From contig NZ_JABFDM010000005.1 in the NCBI RefSeq assembly GCF_013178945.1, positions 479,342-543,341 of the forward strand: a stretch of DNA of 64,000 bases. The letters run 5' to 3'. The stretch's first letter is position 1. Every line of letters starts with the position of its first letter. This DNA is from Bradyrhizobium aeschynomenes (GTDB lineage: Bacteria; Pseudomonadota; Alphaproteobacteria; Rhizobiales; Xanthobacteraceae). Positions 46,704-56,063 of this stretch are shown here, piece by piece. The notes beneath the pieces are model-generated. The model made no database searches. It worked only from the letters and a program-made list of their open reading frames with translations, and had not been told where the DNA came from. The position numbers were made by a program, and so were the translations under genes.

Positions 46704-48044
46704 ATGACCACGACGGTGCCTCGGGGGATCATCATTGCAGCGCCGCGTTCCGGCGCCGGCAAGACCACCGTCACGCTCGGACTGCTGCGGGCGCTGGTCC
46801 GGCGTGGCACGCATGTGCAGCCGTTCAAATGCGGCCCCGACTACATCGATCTCGCATTTCACACGGTTGCGGCACAACGGACGAGCTACAATCTCGACGG
46901 CTGGGCGATGTCCGTGCCGCAATTGATGGAGCTCGTCGGCGGTGTCGCTGCCGACGCCGATATTGCCGTCGTCGAGGGCGTCATGGGCCTGTTCGATGGC
47001 GCGCCGCAGCCCGGCCGTTCGGGGCGCGGCTCGGCTGCGGATCTCGCTGCTTTGCTCGGCTGGCCCGTGGTGCTCGTTCTCGATGTCAGCGGTCAGACCG
47101 AGACGGCTGCGGCCGTTGCGCTCGGTTGCGCGCGCTTTCGCGACGATATCGCCGTCGCCGGGGTGATCCTGAATCGGATCGCGAGCGAACGGCATCGCGC
47201 ATTGATTGAGCCAGCTTTTGCAACGGTCGGCATCAAGGTGCTGGGCGCGCTTCCGCGCGATCAGCAAGTGTCACTGCCGGAGCGGCATCTCGGACTCGTC
47301 CAGGCGCAGGAAATCGCGGCGATCGAGGCGTATCTCGATCGTCTCGCGACGTCCGTCTCCGCATCGGTCGACCTGGATGCGGTGCTCGCATGCGCGCAGC
47401 GCGTGCGTGCGATCGGCCATCCTGCGCCGACATCCGGATTCGGCATCAGGCCGCCGGGGCAGCGCATCGCCCTCGCATCCGATGCCGCGTTCTCGTTCAG
47501 CTATCCGCATCTGCTGCGGCAATGGCGTGCTGAGGGCGCGGAGATCGTGCCGTTCTCGCCGTTGAACGATGAGGCGCCAGATCCGGCAGCGGACGCGGTC
47601 TGGCTGCCGGGCGGCTATCCCGAACTCCATGCAGGACGATTGGCTTCGGCGTCGTCGTTCCTCGGCAGCCTGCGCGCGATGGCCGCGCGTGGCGTGGCCA
47701 TTCACGGCGAATGCGGTGGCTACATGACGCTGGGAACGGGTCTGGAGGATGCCGGGGGCACGCGGCATGCGATGGCCGGACTGCTGTCGCTCGAGACCTC
47801 CTTCGCCAAGCGACGCCTGCATCTCGGCTATCGCTGCGCAACCCTGTTGGCAGACTGCAGCCTCGGCCGGAAGGGCGCCTGCGTTTACGGCCACGAATTC
47901 CACTACGCGACAATCCTGAGCGAAGCTGATGATCCCCTGATCGACTGTCGCGATGCCGCCGGCCGCGCGATCGCCGAGCGTGGTGCGAGGCGGACGACCG
48001 TGACGGGATCGTTCCTGCACGTCCTGAGCGGGGAAGACGCATGA
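46704..48044 (+). CDS. cobB: Cobyrinic/hydrogenobyrinic acid a,c-diamide synthase
   Basis: The 446-residue glutamine- and ATP-dependent amidase acts on side chains a and c. The N-terminal domain has IIIAAPRSGAGKTTVTLGLLRAL and PFKCGPDYIDLAFH, plus GVMGLFDGAP. The C-terminal glutaminase domain has WLPGGYPELHAGRL and the nucleophile in HGECGGYMTLG. It is divergent from cbiD and is followed by bluB with ATGA overlap. Confidence 0.95.
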   Translation: MTTTVPRGIIIAAPRSGAGKTTVTLGLLRALVRRGTHVQPFKCGPDYIDLAFHTVAAQRTSYNLDGWAMSVPQLMELVGGVAADADIAVVEGVMGLFDGAPQPGRSGRGSAADLAALLGWPVVLVLDVSGQTETAAAVALGCARFRDDIAVAGVILNRIASERHRALIEPAFATVGIKVLGALPRDQQVSLPERHLGLVQAQEIAAIEAYLDRLATSVSASVDLDAVLACAQRVRAIGHPAPTSGFGIRPPGQRIALASDAAFSFSYPHLLRQWRAEGAEIVPFSPLNDEAPDPAADAVWLPGGYPELHAGRLASASSFLGSLRAMAARGVAIHGECGGYMTLGTGLEDAGGTRHAMAGLLSLETSFAKRRLHLGYRCATLLADCSLGRKGACVYGHEFHYATILSEADDPLIDCRDAAGRAIAERGARRTTVTGSFLHVLSGEDA

Positions 48045-48697
48045 GCGCTACGAAGCGAGAGCCGCCGCAATTCGATGCAGCGTTCAAGGCTCGCTTTGCC
48101 GAGCTCGTGCGTTGGCGCCGCGACGTCCGCCGCTTCCGCAGCGATGCCGTAAGTCCTGAGCTGATCACACAGCTGCTGTCCCTCGCATCCCATGCGCCGT
48201 CGGTCGGCTTCTGTCAGCCCTGGCGTTTCGTGCTGGTCGAGAGCGCCGGCCGGCGTGCCGCAATCATCGAGAATTTCCGGCGCGCCAACCAGGCCGCGCT
48301 TGCGGGCTATGATGGCGAGCGGCGCGCGCTCTATGCGAGCCTGAAGCTCGAGGGGCTGGCGCGGGCGCCGGTGCACCTCGCCGTCTGCGCCGACGAAGGC
48401 GCCGCGACCGGTCATCGACTCGGCCGCGCGACGATGCCGGAAACGCTGCGCTACTCCGTCGTCGCGGCGATCCAGACGTTCTGGCTGGCGGCGCGTGCCG
48501 AAGGTCTCGGCGTCGGCTGGGTGTCGATCGTCGATCCTGCCGAGGTCTGTCGGGAACTCGAGCTGCAGCCCGACTGGACGCTGATCGCCTATCTCTGCGT
48601 GGGATGGCCGGAAGAGGAGCATGACGATCCCGAGCTGGAGCGTCACGGCTGGGAAACGCGGCTCGATCGAACGGCGACCGAGCCGCTGAAGCGCTAG
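48041..48697 (+). CDS. bluB: 5,6-dimethylbenzimidazole synthase
   Basis: This 218-residue nitroreductase-fold enzyme makes the lower ligand of cobalamin by oxygen-dependent destruction of FMN. WRRDVRRFRSDAVSPELITQLLSLASHAPSVGFCQPWRF is the family N-terminus; later AAIQTFWLAARAEGLGVGWVSI and LCVGWPEE are typical. Together with cobT it means the cell makes true cobalamin rather than a base-variant. It converges on the formyltransferase gene with only six bases between stops. Confidence 0.95.
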   Translation: MSATKREPPQFDAAFKARFAELVRWRRDVRRFRSDAVSPELITQLLSLASHAPSVGFCQPWRFVLVESAGRRAAIIENFRRANQAALAGYDGERRALYASLKLEGLARAPVHLAVCADEGAATGHRLGRATMPETLRYSVVAAIQTFWLAARAEGLGVGWVSIVDPAEVCRELELQPDWTLIAYLCVGWPEEEHDDPELERHGWETRLDRTATEPLKR

Positions 48698-48703
48698 GTC
48701 AGA

Positions 48704-49429
48704 TCAAGACGCCATCGCTAGCGCAGGCGCGTCCAGGATGACAGGCTGAGCGGCCGCCGGCGCTGCGGGCGTCAGCTGAAACCGCGCGCCGTGCAGCGTG
48801 ACCGTGAGCGGAATGCCGCGGAAATTGTCGTGGAACGCGTGGATGCGGCGCTGCATCTCGGCCGGGCCGATGTCGGCGGGCATGTTGCACATCTCGGCAT
48901 ACATCTTTCGGGTGCTCCGGATTCCGCTCCACTCGATGGGAAGAACCGGGAGCGGACCGGAGTGGCAGGCGAGATCACGCGACATGCGCCAGAACAGATA
49001 GGCCAGCCGCACGAACGTCATCTGCTCCAGCCCTCGGACATTCACGCCGTTCGGGATGTCGAACGTCTCGACGCCGATGATCGCCCCGCAGTCGACGCGG
49101 GCCTCCATCACATGGGCCGTGGCGCCGAAACGCGTCGCGCCGTCGTACATCGCAAAATGAGCGGGCGCCCAGCCCGGATAGTCCGGCGGCGCCGGATGAA
49201 AATTGTAGGCGCCATGGCCGAGCGCCTGAAGGATGTCGACAGGAACGATCACGCCGGTGGTGAAGGCCAGCAGGCGGGCCGTGGCGAGCACGTCATGCTC
49301 GATCGCCTGCAGGTCCTGCAAGGTGACGGCGCAACGGAACGCGAGCGCCGGATTATGCGCCTTGAGAAGCTCGGTCAGGGCAAGCTGCTGATCGCGGCTG
49401 CCGGTCAGGAGGATGATCGTGTCGAGCAT
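48704..49429 (-). CDS. Formyltransferase-fold protein
   Basis: 241 residues from ATG 49429, with AAGGA about 10-14 bases upstream. The formyl-transferase core is recognised by TGVIVPVDILQALGHGAYNFHPAPPDYPGWAPAHFAMYDG, including the HPAPPxYPG segment, and by ATAHVMEARVDCGAIIGVETF. Enzymes of this fold use 10-formyl-tetrahydrofolate to formylate methionyl-tRNA, glycinamide ribotide or amino sugars. This one is shorter than Fmt and lacks its tRNA domain, so sugar or another small-molecule formylation is more likely. It is probably cotranscribed with the upstream glycosyltransferase-like gene. Confidence 0.75.
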   Translation of the reverse strand: MLDTIILLTGSRDQQLALTELLKAHNPALAFRCAVTLQDLQAIEHDVLATARLLAFTTGVIVPVDILQALGHGAYNFHPAPPDYPGWAPAHFAMYDGATRFGATAHVMEARVDCGAIIGVETFDIPNGVNVRGLEQMTFVRLAYLFWRMSRDLACHSGPLPVLPIEWSGIRSTRKMYAEMCNMPADIGPAEMQRRIHAFHDNFRGIPLTVTLHGARFQLTPAAPAAAQPVILDAPALAMAS

Positions 49430-49451
49430 GGTTGGGGATTCCTTGTTGAGC

Positions 49452-50786
49452 TCAGTGTCCGCGGCCATCGATGCCGATCGGTTGGCGCGTGGCGTCTCCA
49501 GCAGTGAGTGAGCGGAACATGTCGGGAGGCAGCTGCTGCCCGGGTACGACCTCGAGTACCCTGTTGTCGGCGAGAAACGCGGCCTCCCTGGCGACCCGCA
49601 CGTCCCGTTGCCAGGAGCAGAGTGAAAGCTCGAGACGGGAGAAGCCGCCATTGTCGTTGGTGAATGCGCTGGTCAGCGCCTGAATGCTCGCCGCCGTCTC
49701 ACGCGCATTGCTGCCTTCGACGTCGTGCAGGATCACGGTGATGGCCCGTTCGCAGGCCTGGTCCGATTGAACGATGAGCAGGGGATCGCGAGCACCGGCG
49801 CGGCCTGCCCGCCGCGCCGATCGAACCATCTCGGCAAACTCCGGATCCGGACCGAGATCGGCGGTGGTCGGTCTCAGATCATGAACGATCGCGGCGTCTC
49901 TCGCTCCAGTCTCACCGGCGAGCGCGTGATACGAGCGCGGCAGCCAGACCGTATCGAGCGGCATCTGCGACACAGCCAGGCTCCAGGCCTGATCGATGAG
50001 ATAGCCGTCCCACACATCCGGGTGGGACGACGCGATCTCACGCCAGATCGTCAGCAGCTGTTCGGCGGCTTGCGACCGTCCGAAGTAGAGCGTGCGCGCC
50101 GACATCTCCCAGCCGTTCCACTTGTGAACGGCGAAGTCGCAACCGGCGTGGAGCGGCAGCGACGGGACGGATTGCAGCATCACGCCTGCGTCCACGAAGA
50201 GCAGCGGAGCACCATGCCGCCGCCTCATGCGCAGAATGAAATCCGCCTTCTCCGCCGCGCTGACGACATCGCGCTGACGCGTCTCGACCGGCTCGATCTC
50301 GAACGGCAGCCCGAGGCGCTCCAGCGATCTCCTGAGATGATAGACGTGCAGGTCGCCCACGCTCTTGGGATGACAGGAGACGATGCGCATCGTATCCGCT
50401 GCGCGCGCAGGGGAGGGCAGGCGCCAGTCGCGGCCGCCCCACCATAATTCGTGCGGACCGTCCGTCGACGTCCCCACCGTGCCGAATTCCGTCAACTTCG
50501 ATTTCAGGAAATCGAATGCGGGATTTTCGCCGAACGGGATCGCGACGGCGTCACGAGCCGTCAGCGTGCGGCAGAGCAGCTCGGCCCCGGCGCCCGTCGG
50601 CGGGTCGATGACGACGACGGTGCGTCCGTCGCGCGGCGACGGGAGGTTGCTCCAGGGAACGAGAGGGCCGAACGTTCGCGACAGCCATTTCAGGCGGCGT
50701 CCCTGTTCGTTGCCGAGCCTGACGCCGTGCCTCCGCAGGGCTTGCACCGGATCATTATCAATGGCGTTCGGGTCTGGTCGCGACAT
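49452..50786 (-). CDS. Hypothetical protein, glycosyltransferase-like
   Basis: 444 residues from ATG 50786, with AGGAGG well placed upstream. There is no signal peptide. The stretch PLLFVDAGVMLQSVPSLPLHAGCDFAVHKWNGWEMSARTLYFG reads like the acceptor/metal (DxG) region of nucleotide-sugar transferases; YHALAGETGARDAAIVHDLRP follows. I do not recognise a named family. Its 3' end lies 22 bases from the start of the formyltransferase gene on the same strand, suggesting a joint role in a surface sugar or protein modification. Confidence 0.5.
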   Translation of the reverse strand: MSRPDPNAIDNDPVQALRRHGVRLGNEQGRRLKWLSRTFGPLVPWSNLPSPRDGRTVVVIDPPTGAGAELLCRTLTARDAVAIPFGENPAFDFLKSKLTEFGTVGTSTDGPHELWWGGRDWRLPSPARAADTMRIVSCHPKSVGDLHVYHLRRSLERLGLPFEIEPVETRQRDVVSAAEKADFILRMRRRHGAPLLFVDAGVMLQSVPSLPLHAGCDFAVHKWNGWEMSARTLYFGRSQAAEQLLTIWREIASSHPDVWDGYLIDQAWSLAVSQMPLDTVWLPRSYHALAGETGARDAAIVHDLRPTTADLGPDPEFAEMVRSARRAGRAGARDPLLIVQSDQACERAITVILHDVEGSNARETAASIQALTSAFTNDNGGFSRLELSLCSWQRDVRVAREAAFLADNRVLEVVPGQQLPPDMFRSLTAGDATRQPIGIDGRGH

Positions 50787-51686
50787 GCCGGGTCCTCCTG
50801 CACAGTAGAACGGATCACGGCAGCCAATCAGGCGCACCGATCGCAAGGTCGTCGGCGCTGAAAGCGGAAGGTGTGATCTATTAGTGCGACACGGAGCGCG
50901 CGCGTTTCGTTTCCGAATGTTGCAGAGAGCCTGATCGACATTGCGGCGGACAGCAAGATGCTGCGTTCAGCCCGAGCATGGATTGATCATGCCTTACGAT
51001 GCATGACCTCGTTCGACGACTAAACCGCCTGTCTAAAAGGCTGAAAAGTAACGTGCAGCGCGGGCCATCGTCCTTGCACGGCGCCGCGACAGGATCGCTT
51101 GCTGAATCGTTGCGATACCATTCCGAAACATTCAGCAATGCGCGCGCAAAATTCGGCGCGCGACGCATCACGTCGAGCGCTTTCAATCTCATTGCTGCCT
51201 GCAACTACAACGTATGAGCCTGCAAGATCAGGCGCACAAAGCTGCAAATAATCGTCGTGAGAGTCAGAATCTGCATCGTGACAACTGACAGAGTCGAAAA
51301 ATGCGATAATTTCGTCGATGTGATTCGGAAAAATTTGCCGGGGTGTGACGAGCGCTGCGGGAGTTTCGAGTCCCACGCAATGACGTGCCTTGTGAACCCG
51401 CAGGATGCGTCATCGATCGTGTTAGTAAGCGTTGCAGCTGCGTTTTCTGCTGAATTCGTCTTCCGGAATGAATCCCAGCCATGCCGACCAGCGGCTTCCC
51501 GTCCTCCATGATCCTCCAGCGCGTCAGTCTCGTGCGGCAGATTTTGCCCGGCTCCCGGCAAAATATTCCAGCTAAGAGTTTGAAAAATAACGAAAATACT
51601 CCGCCTGTTTGCTCCGGTCGCAGCGTTCAACGATCGGAAGCCGTCTGCGAGCTGCGCTTTCGGCATTGCGGGTTGGAGAGTCGGAT
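50787..51686. other. About 900 bases without a gene, AT-richer than its surroundings
   Basis: Between the glycosyltransferase-like gene and the sigma factor I find no frame with a convincing start and composition. Parts, for example 51200-51350 and 51580-51610, are distinctly AT-richer than the flanks. The stretch must contain the promoters of both divergent genes and may hold a regulatory RNA that I cannot identify. Confidence 0.4.
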
Positions 51687-52391
51687 ATGAGCTACGCGCT
51701 GGACGTCTGGGCCCCGGCCGATGGCATGTCTTCGAAGGAGCCGGCACCAGTTGATGGTGCGACGGTGCCATGGAGCGAGTCGGCCAGCACCGTCCCGGAT
51801 TGCGCGCCGGGCGGCGAGGCCGCTGTGTTCGACGAGGACAAGGAGTTGCTGGATCGCCTTGCGACCGGCGACGAAATTGCGTTCCGTCTCCTCGTCGAGC
51901 GTCACATCGACCGCGCCTACGCCATTGCCCTGCGGATCGTCGGCAATGCCGCCGATGCCGAGGATGTCGTGCAGGACACGATGTTGAAGGTGTGGACCCA
52001 TCGCGGACGCTGGCAGCATGGCCGCGCGAAATTCTCGACCTGGCTGTATCGCGTCGTCAGCAACCGCTGCATCGACCTCCGCCGCAAGCCACGCACCGAG
52101 AATGTCGATGTCGTTCCCGAAGTGGCGGACGGCCAGCCCGATGCGGCAAGCGTGATCGAGCGTGCCGAGATGAGCAGCATTCTCGAAGCTGCAATGCAGC
52201 GTCTGCCCGAGCAGCAGCGGATCGCCGTGATCTTCTCCTATCATGAGAACATGAGCAACGGCGAGATCGCCGAGGTGATGGATACGACGGTCGCCGCAGT
52301 GGAATCGCTGCTGAAGCGTGGACGGCAGCAACTGCGCGAGATGCTGCGCCGTCATGAGCGCGACATCCGCGGCGCCTTTACCGATTGCTAA
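51687..52391 (+). CDS. ECF-type RNA polymerase sigma factor
   Basis: The 234-residue protein has an N-terminal unstructured extension of about 50 residues. Sigma-2 is LLVERHIDRAYAIALRIVGNAADAEDVVQDTMLKVWTHR with AKFSTWLYRVVSNRCIDLRRK; sigma-4 is LEAAMQRLPEQQRIAVIFSYHENMSNGEIAEVMDTTVAAVESLLKRGRQQL. The ATG at 51687 has GGAGAG nearby. It lies 138 bases before the flagellin gene; a possible anti-sigma partner is at 55791-56063, beyond the flagellin-fliD-fliS genes. Confidence 0.92.
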   Translation: MSYALDVWAPADGMSSKEPAPVDGATVPWSESASTVPDCAPGGEAAVFDEDKELLDRLATGDEIAFRLLVERHIDRAYAIALRIVGNAADAEDVVQDTMLKVWTHRGRWQHGRAKFSTWLYRVVSNRCIDLRRKPRTENVDVVPEVADGQPDAASVIERAEMSSILEAAMQRLPEQQRIAVIFSYHENMSNGEIAEVMDTTVAAVESLLKRGRQQLREMLRRHERDIRGAFTDC

Positions 52392-52529
52392 CCATAAAAT
52401 TCCCGGCGCAAGAGAATTCCCGCCTGATTCCCGCAGGCGCTTCCGTTTGATCGGTCAGACGGGGCCGATCCGCACCGTCAGTCCTTCCACGATGCGGCGT
52501 GTCTTGCCGATCACCCAGGAGTCCTCACC

Positions 52530-53354
52530 GTGCCCGCAATTTCGACCAACGTCGCCGCCAACTCGGCCGTCCGCTACCTGAACATCAACTCCGCACAGGA
52601 GACGAGCTCGCTTTCGAAGCTGTCGAGCGGCTCCCGCATCACGTCCGCATCCGACGACGCTGCGGGCCTCGCGATCTCCACCCGCATCTCCTCGGACATC
52701 ACCACGCTGCAGCAGGCCGCGACGAACGCATCGCAGGCCACATCGATCCTGCAGACCGCGGATGGCGGCGCCTCCAACATCAGCGACATCCTGGCGCGCA
52801 TGAAGTCGCTGGCCTCGGAGTCGGCGTCGGGCACCACGGTCGGGACCAGCCGCACCTACATCCAGTCGGAATTCTCGCAGCTCATCAGCGAAATCACCTC
52901 GATCGCGACCGGCACGCGCTACAGCGGCCAGAGCCTGCTCGACGGCACCAGCACCTTCTCGGCCGGCGTCTCGGTGCTGGTCGGCTCGTCCGCCACCGAC
53001 ACCATCGACATCAAGCTGTCGGACCTCACCGCCAGCACGCTCGGCGTCTCCGCCCTCGACGTCAGCACGCAGACCGGAGCGACCGCCGCTCTGACGGCCC
53101 TGGACACGGCGATCGACACCGTATCGAAGGCCCGCGCCGACATCGGCGCGCAGGAGTCGCGCTTCAACTTCTCCGCCGATTCCATCTCGACGCAGACGCA
53201 GAACCTGCAGGCCGCCAATTCGGCGATCAAGGACGTGGATATCGCATCCGAGCAGGCGAAGCTGTCGTCGGCCCAGGTCAAGACCCAGGCCGCCGTGTCG
53301 GCGGAAGCCGCGGCGAACCAGATCCCGCAGTACCTCTTGAAGCTGCTGGGCTGA
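52530..53354 (+). CDS. fliC: Flagellin (short form)
   Basis: 274 residues from a GTG start with CAGGAG upstream. N- and C-terminal flagellin domains are clear: the opening VAANSAVRYLNINSAQETSSLSKLSSGSRITSASDDAAGLAIS, and the closing AQESRFNFSADSISTQTQNLQAANSAIKDVDIASEQAKLSS. The middle is short, so the protein is little more than the D0-D1 core; the outer variable domains of typical flagellins are missing. It is exported through the flagellar channel and polymerises into the filament. fliD and fliS follow. Confidence 0.95.
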   Translation: MPAISTNVAANSAVRYLNINSAQETSSLSKLSSGSRITSASDDAAGLAISTRISSDITTLQQAATNASQATSILQTADGGASNISDILARMKSLASESASGTTVGTSRTYIQSEFSQLISEITSIATGTRYSGQSLLDGTSTFSAGVSVLVGSSATDTIDIKLSDLTASTLGVSALDVSTQTGATAALTALDTAIDTVSKARADIGAQESRFNFSADSISTQTQNLQAANSAIKDVDIASEQAKLSSAQVKTQAAVSAEAAANQIPQYLLKLLG

Positions 53355-53415
53355 GCCGCGATCTGCCGGACCGGCGTCATGCCGGTCCGGCGCCTCGTTC
53401 AAAGGATGTCGACGA

Positions 53416-55131
53416 ATGACCGTGAGCAGCGCCACCTCGAGCACGAGCAGCACGACGACGTCGTCATCCTCATCATCGACGAGTTCGAGCAGTTCGCTCA
53501 CGACGTCGGGAACGAGCACCACGAGCACCATCGACTGGACGGCTCTGATCGAGTCCGCGGTGAATGCCAAGCTCACCCAGGCGACCCAGATTTCCACCAA
53601 GATCACGGCCAACGAGGCCAAGATCACCGCCTATGAGACGCTGCAGACGGCGCTGAAGACGCTCTCATCGGGACTGTCGTCACTGGCGACGTCGATGGTG
53701 AACTCGCTCGCAACCAACGCCTTTGCGACGCGGGCGGCCACGATCAGCACCACCGGCGACGTCAGCGCCTCATCCGCTCTGTCGATGTCGGTGAGCAACG
53801 GCGCGGCGACCGGCAGCCACACGCTGACCATCAGCCAGATCGCCACCGCCCACAAGGTGACGGGGACCGCGCAGTCCAGCCAAACCACGGCGCTCGGCTA
53901 TTCCGGCACATTCTCGCTCGGCCTGTCCGGCGGCAGCACGGCCGACATCACGATCACGAGCGGCATGTCCTTGCAGGACATGGTCGACGCCATCAATGCG
54001 CAGACCTCCACCACGAATGTCGAGGCATCGATCGTTCAGGTCTCCAGCAATTCCTACCAGCTCGTGCTGACCGGCACGCAGGACGCAGCCGACATCACCT
54101 ATTCCAGCTCGTCCGGCGACGACATCCTCAACCAGCTCGGAGTGACCGACAGCTCGGGTGCCTTCGCCACCGTGCTTCAGACTGCGCAGGCGGCGGAGTT
54201 CACGCTCGATGGGATCAGCCTGACCCGGAACACCAACGACATCACCGATGTTCTCAGCGGCGTCACTTTCGACCTTCTGCAGGCGACCCCGTCGGGAGCC
54301 TCGCTGAACATCACCATCGGCACGGACACGAGCCAGATCTCGTCTGCACTCCAGACCTTCGTCACCGACTACAACGCATTCCGTGATGCCGTTCTGGCGC
54401 AGCAGACGACCAACTCGGATGGGACGGCCTCGTCCAGCTCGGTTCTGTTCGGCGACGGCACGATGCGCGACATCATGAACACGCTGCAATCCGTGCTCGG
54501 ATCCTCGGTCGGCGGCCTGACGATGGCTGACCTCGGCCTGTCCTTCAACGAGAAGAACGAACTCGAGCTCGACACCGGCACGCTGTCGACGATCCTCAGC
54601 ACCAATCTCAGCGGCGTGACGACTCTGCTGTCGGCTCAGACGAAGACATCGTCGAGCCAGCTCAGCGTGGTCAATACCGGAACCTCGCCGCAATCCTTTA
54701 CCCTCGATCTCACGGTGGATTCGTCCGGCAATCTGTCGGCCGCGTCGGTCGGCGGCGACAGCTCGTTGTTCACGATCAGCGGCAACACCATCGTTGGCAA
54801 CTCCGGGACGATCTACGCCGGCATGGCCTTCACCTATACCGGCTCGACCTCGCAATCGATCACGGTCACGTCGACGCAGGGGCTTGCCACCCAGATCTAC
54901 CAGCTCGCGAAGACCGCCTCATCCAGCACCGGATCCTTGCAGACGCTGATCGACAATCTGACGTCCCGCGACGAGACGCTGCAGGCGAAGGTCAACGACA
55001 TCAAGAGTGCGGCGGCGACGTTTCAGACCCAGCTCACGGCGCAATATGCGAAATACCAGGCCGCCATCGAGAGCGCCAACAACATGCTGACCTACCTCAA
55101 AGCTCTCCTCAACGCGAGTTCCAGTAACTGA
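53416..55131 (+). CDS. fliD: Flagellar filament cap protein FliD
   Basis: The 571-residue product has a Ser/Thr-only N-terminal run (residues 2-37) before WTALIESAVNAKLTQATQI, the FliD_N domain with KITAYETLQTALKTLSSGLSSLA. The C-terminal FliD domain has LQTFVTDYNAFRDAVLAQ and the coiled-coil AKVNDIKSAAATFQTQLTAQYAKYQAAIESANNMLTYLKALL. FliD sits at the filament tip and guides flagellin assembly. It shares one base with the fliS start. Confidence 0.93.
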   Translation: MTVSSATSSTSSTTTSSSSSSTSSSSSLTTSGTSTTSTIDWTALIESAVNAKLTQATQISTKITANEAKITAYETLQTALKTLSSGLSSLATSMVNSLATNAFATRAATISTTGDVSASSALSMSVSNGAATGSHTLTISQIATAHKVTGTAQSSQTTALGYSGTFSLGLSGGSTADITITSGMSLQDMVDAINAQTSTTNVEASIVQVSSNSYQLVLTGTQDAADITYSSSSGDDILNQLGVTDSSGAFATVLQTAQAAEFTLDGISLTRNTNDITDVLSGVTFDLLQATPSGASLNITIGTDTSQISSALQTFVTDYNAFRDAVLAQQTTNSDGTASSSSVLFGDGTMRDIMNTLQSVLGSSVGGLTMADLGLSFNEKNELELDTGTLSTILSTNLSGVTTLLSAQTKTSSSQLSVVNTGTSPQSFTLDLTVDSSGNLSAASVGGDSSLFTISGNTIVGNSGTIYAGMAFTYTGSTSQSITVTSTQGLATQIYQLAKTASSSTGSLQTLIDNLTSRDETLQAKVNDIKSAAATFQTQLTAQYAKYQAAIESANNMLTYLKALLNASSSN

Positions 55132-55556
55132 TGACCCAGAGTTCAATGGCCCAATTTGCAAGTCAGGCTTATCGCGGCGCCGCCGTGGCGGTGCCTCCGC
55201 TGCGGGCCGTCGTCATGCTCCTCAACGGAGCCGTGAGCTGTCTCCAGAAGTCGCTGCAGGCGCAGGAAGCGCGCCGCTTCGAGGAGGGGCACGGGCACCT
55301 GACCCGCGCGATTGCCATCCTGCGCGGATTGAGTCTGCATCTCGATCCCAATCGCGGCGGGGCGGTCGCCGACCAGCTGTTCGCGACCTACAACGCTCTG
55401 ATCCTCGCCGCCTTGCGGGCCTACGGTCGCCCTCACATGCGCGAGAACTTCCAGCGGATCACGGCCGGTCTGCTGGAGCTTCGCGATTCGTGGGACGCCG
55501 TCGACGCCGCTGCACGCGGGGCGCGCATGTCGGGTGATTCGGCCAGCCGCCGATAG
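55131..55556 (+). CDS. fliS: Flagellar export chaperone FliS
   Basis: The 141-residue helical-bundle protein holds flagellin in the cytosol and brings it to export. FliS features are YRGAAVAVPPLRAVVMLLNGAVSCLQKSLQAQEARRFEEGHGHLTRAIAILRGL and DQLFATYNALILAALRAYGR. The ATG at 55131 overlaps the fliD stop; an ATG at 55146 (MAQFASQAYRG) is an alternative. The order flagellin-fliD-fliS is the classic one. Confidence 0.88.
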   Translation: MTQSSMAQFASQAYRGAAVAVPPLRAVVMLLNGAVSCLQKSLQAQEARRFEEGHGHLTRAIAILRGLSLHLDPNRGGAVADQLFATYNALILAALRAYGRPHMRENFQRITAGLLELRDSWDAVDAAARGARMSGDSASRR

Positions 55557-55790
55557 CAGCCGCCGAATCACGTAACTGTTGCGCTGCAGAAATCTCGCGA
55601 AACCGAACGGAAACAGCCGGCATTGTCTCAAGGCCGCGGTATTCGGTGCAGCCTTTCATGCATACACCTCCCGGAACTTACGGGTTTTGCCCGGCCTGCT
55701 TGCGGTCGTTCGTCACAATTGGCCAATATCAATTTCGTTCGCCGGGTGAATGCTTTAAGAGGGACGGAGGAACGCTGGACCGAGCGGACG

Positions 55791-56063
55791 ATGGACGTCA
55801 GGGAATTCGAGGATCTGATCGACCGCCTGGGAGAGGACATCTCCCGATGGCCCGCCGAGCGGCGTCAGGCGGCGGCCGAGTTGCTCGCGTCCTCGCCCGA
55901 AGCCGGCCAATTGATCTCCGAGGCCCGCCTTGTCCGCGAGGCGTTGTCGTCACCCCCGGTTCGCGCGCCCGCCGGTCTTGCCGCCCGTATCGCGGCAGCG
56001 GCCAACCGGGAAACGCCGGAGGAGGCTACGGCTGTCTCCGCGGACGCTCATCAGGCCGGTTGA
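55791..56063 (+). CDS. Small hypothetical protein, possible anti-sigma partner
   Basis: 90 residues from ATG 55791. EFEDLIDRLGEDISRWPAERRQAAAELLASSPEAGQLISEARLVREAL is a pattern I associate with small proteins encoded next to ECF sigma factors in Bradyrhizobium relatives. There is no membrane helix. If it is the partner of the sigma factor at 51687, three flagellar genes have come between them. The anti-sigma role is inference. Confidence 0.6.
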   Translation: MDVREFEDLIDRLGEDISRWPAERRQAAAELLASSPEAGQLISEARLVREALSSPPVRAPAGLAARIAAAANRETPEEATAVSADAHQAG

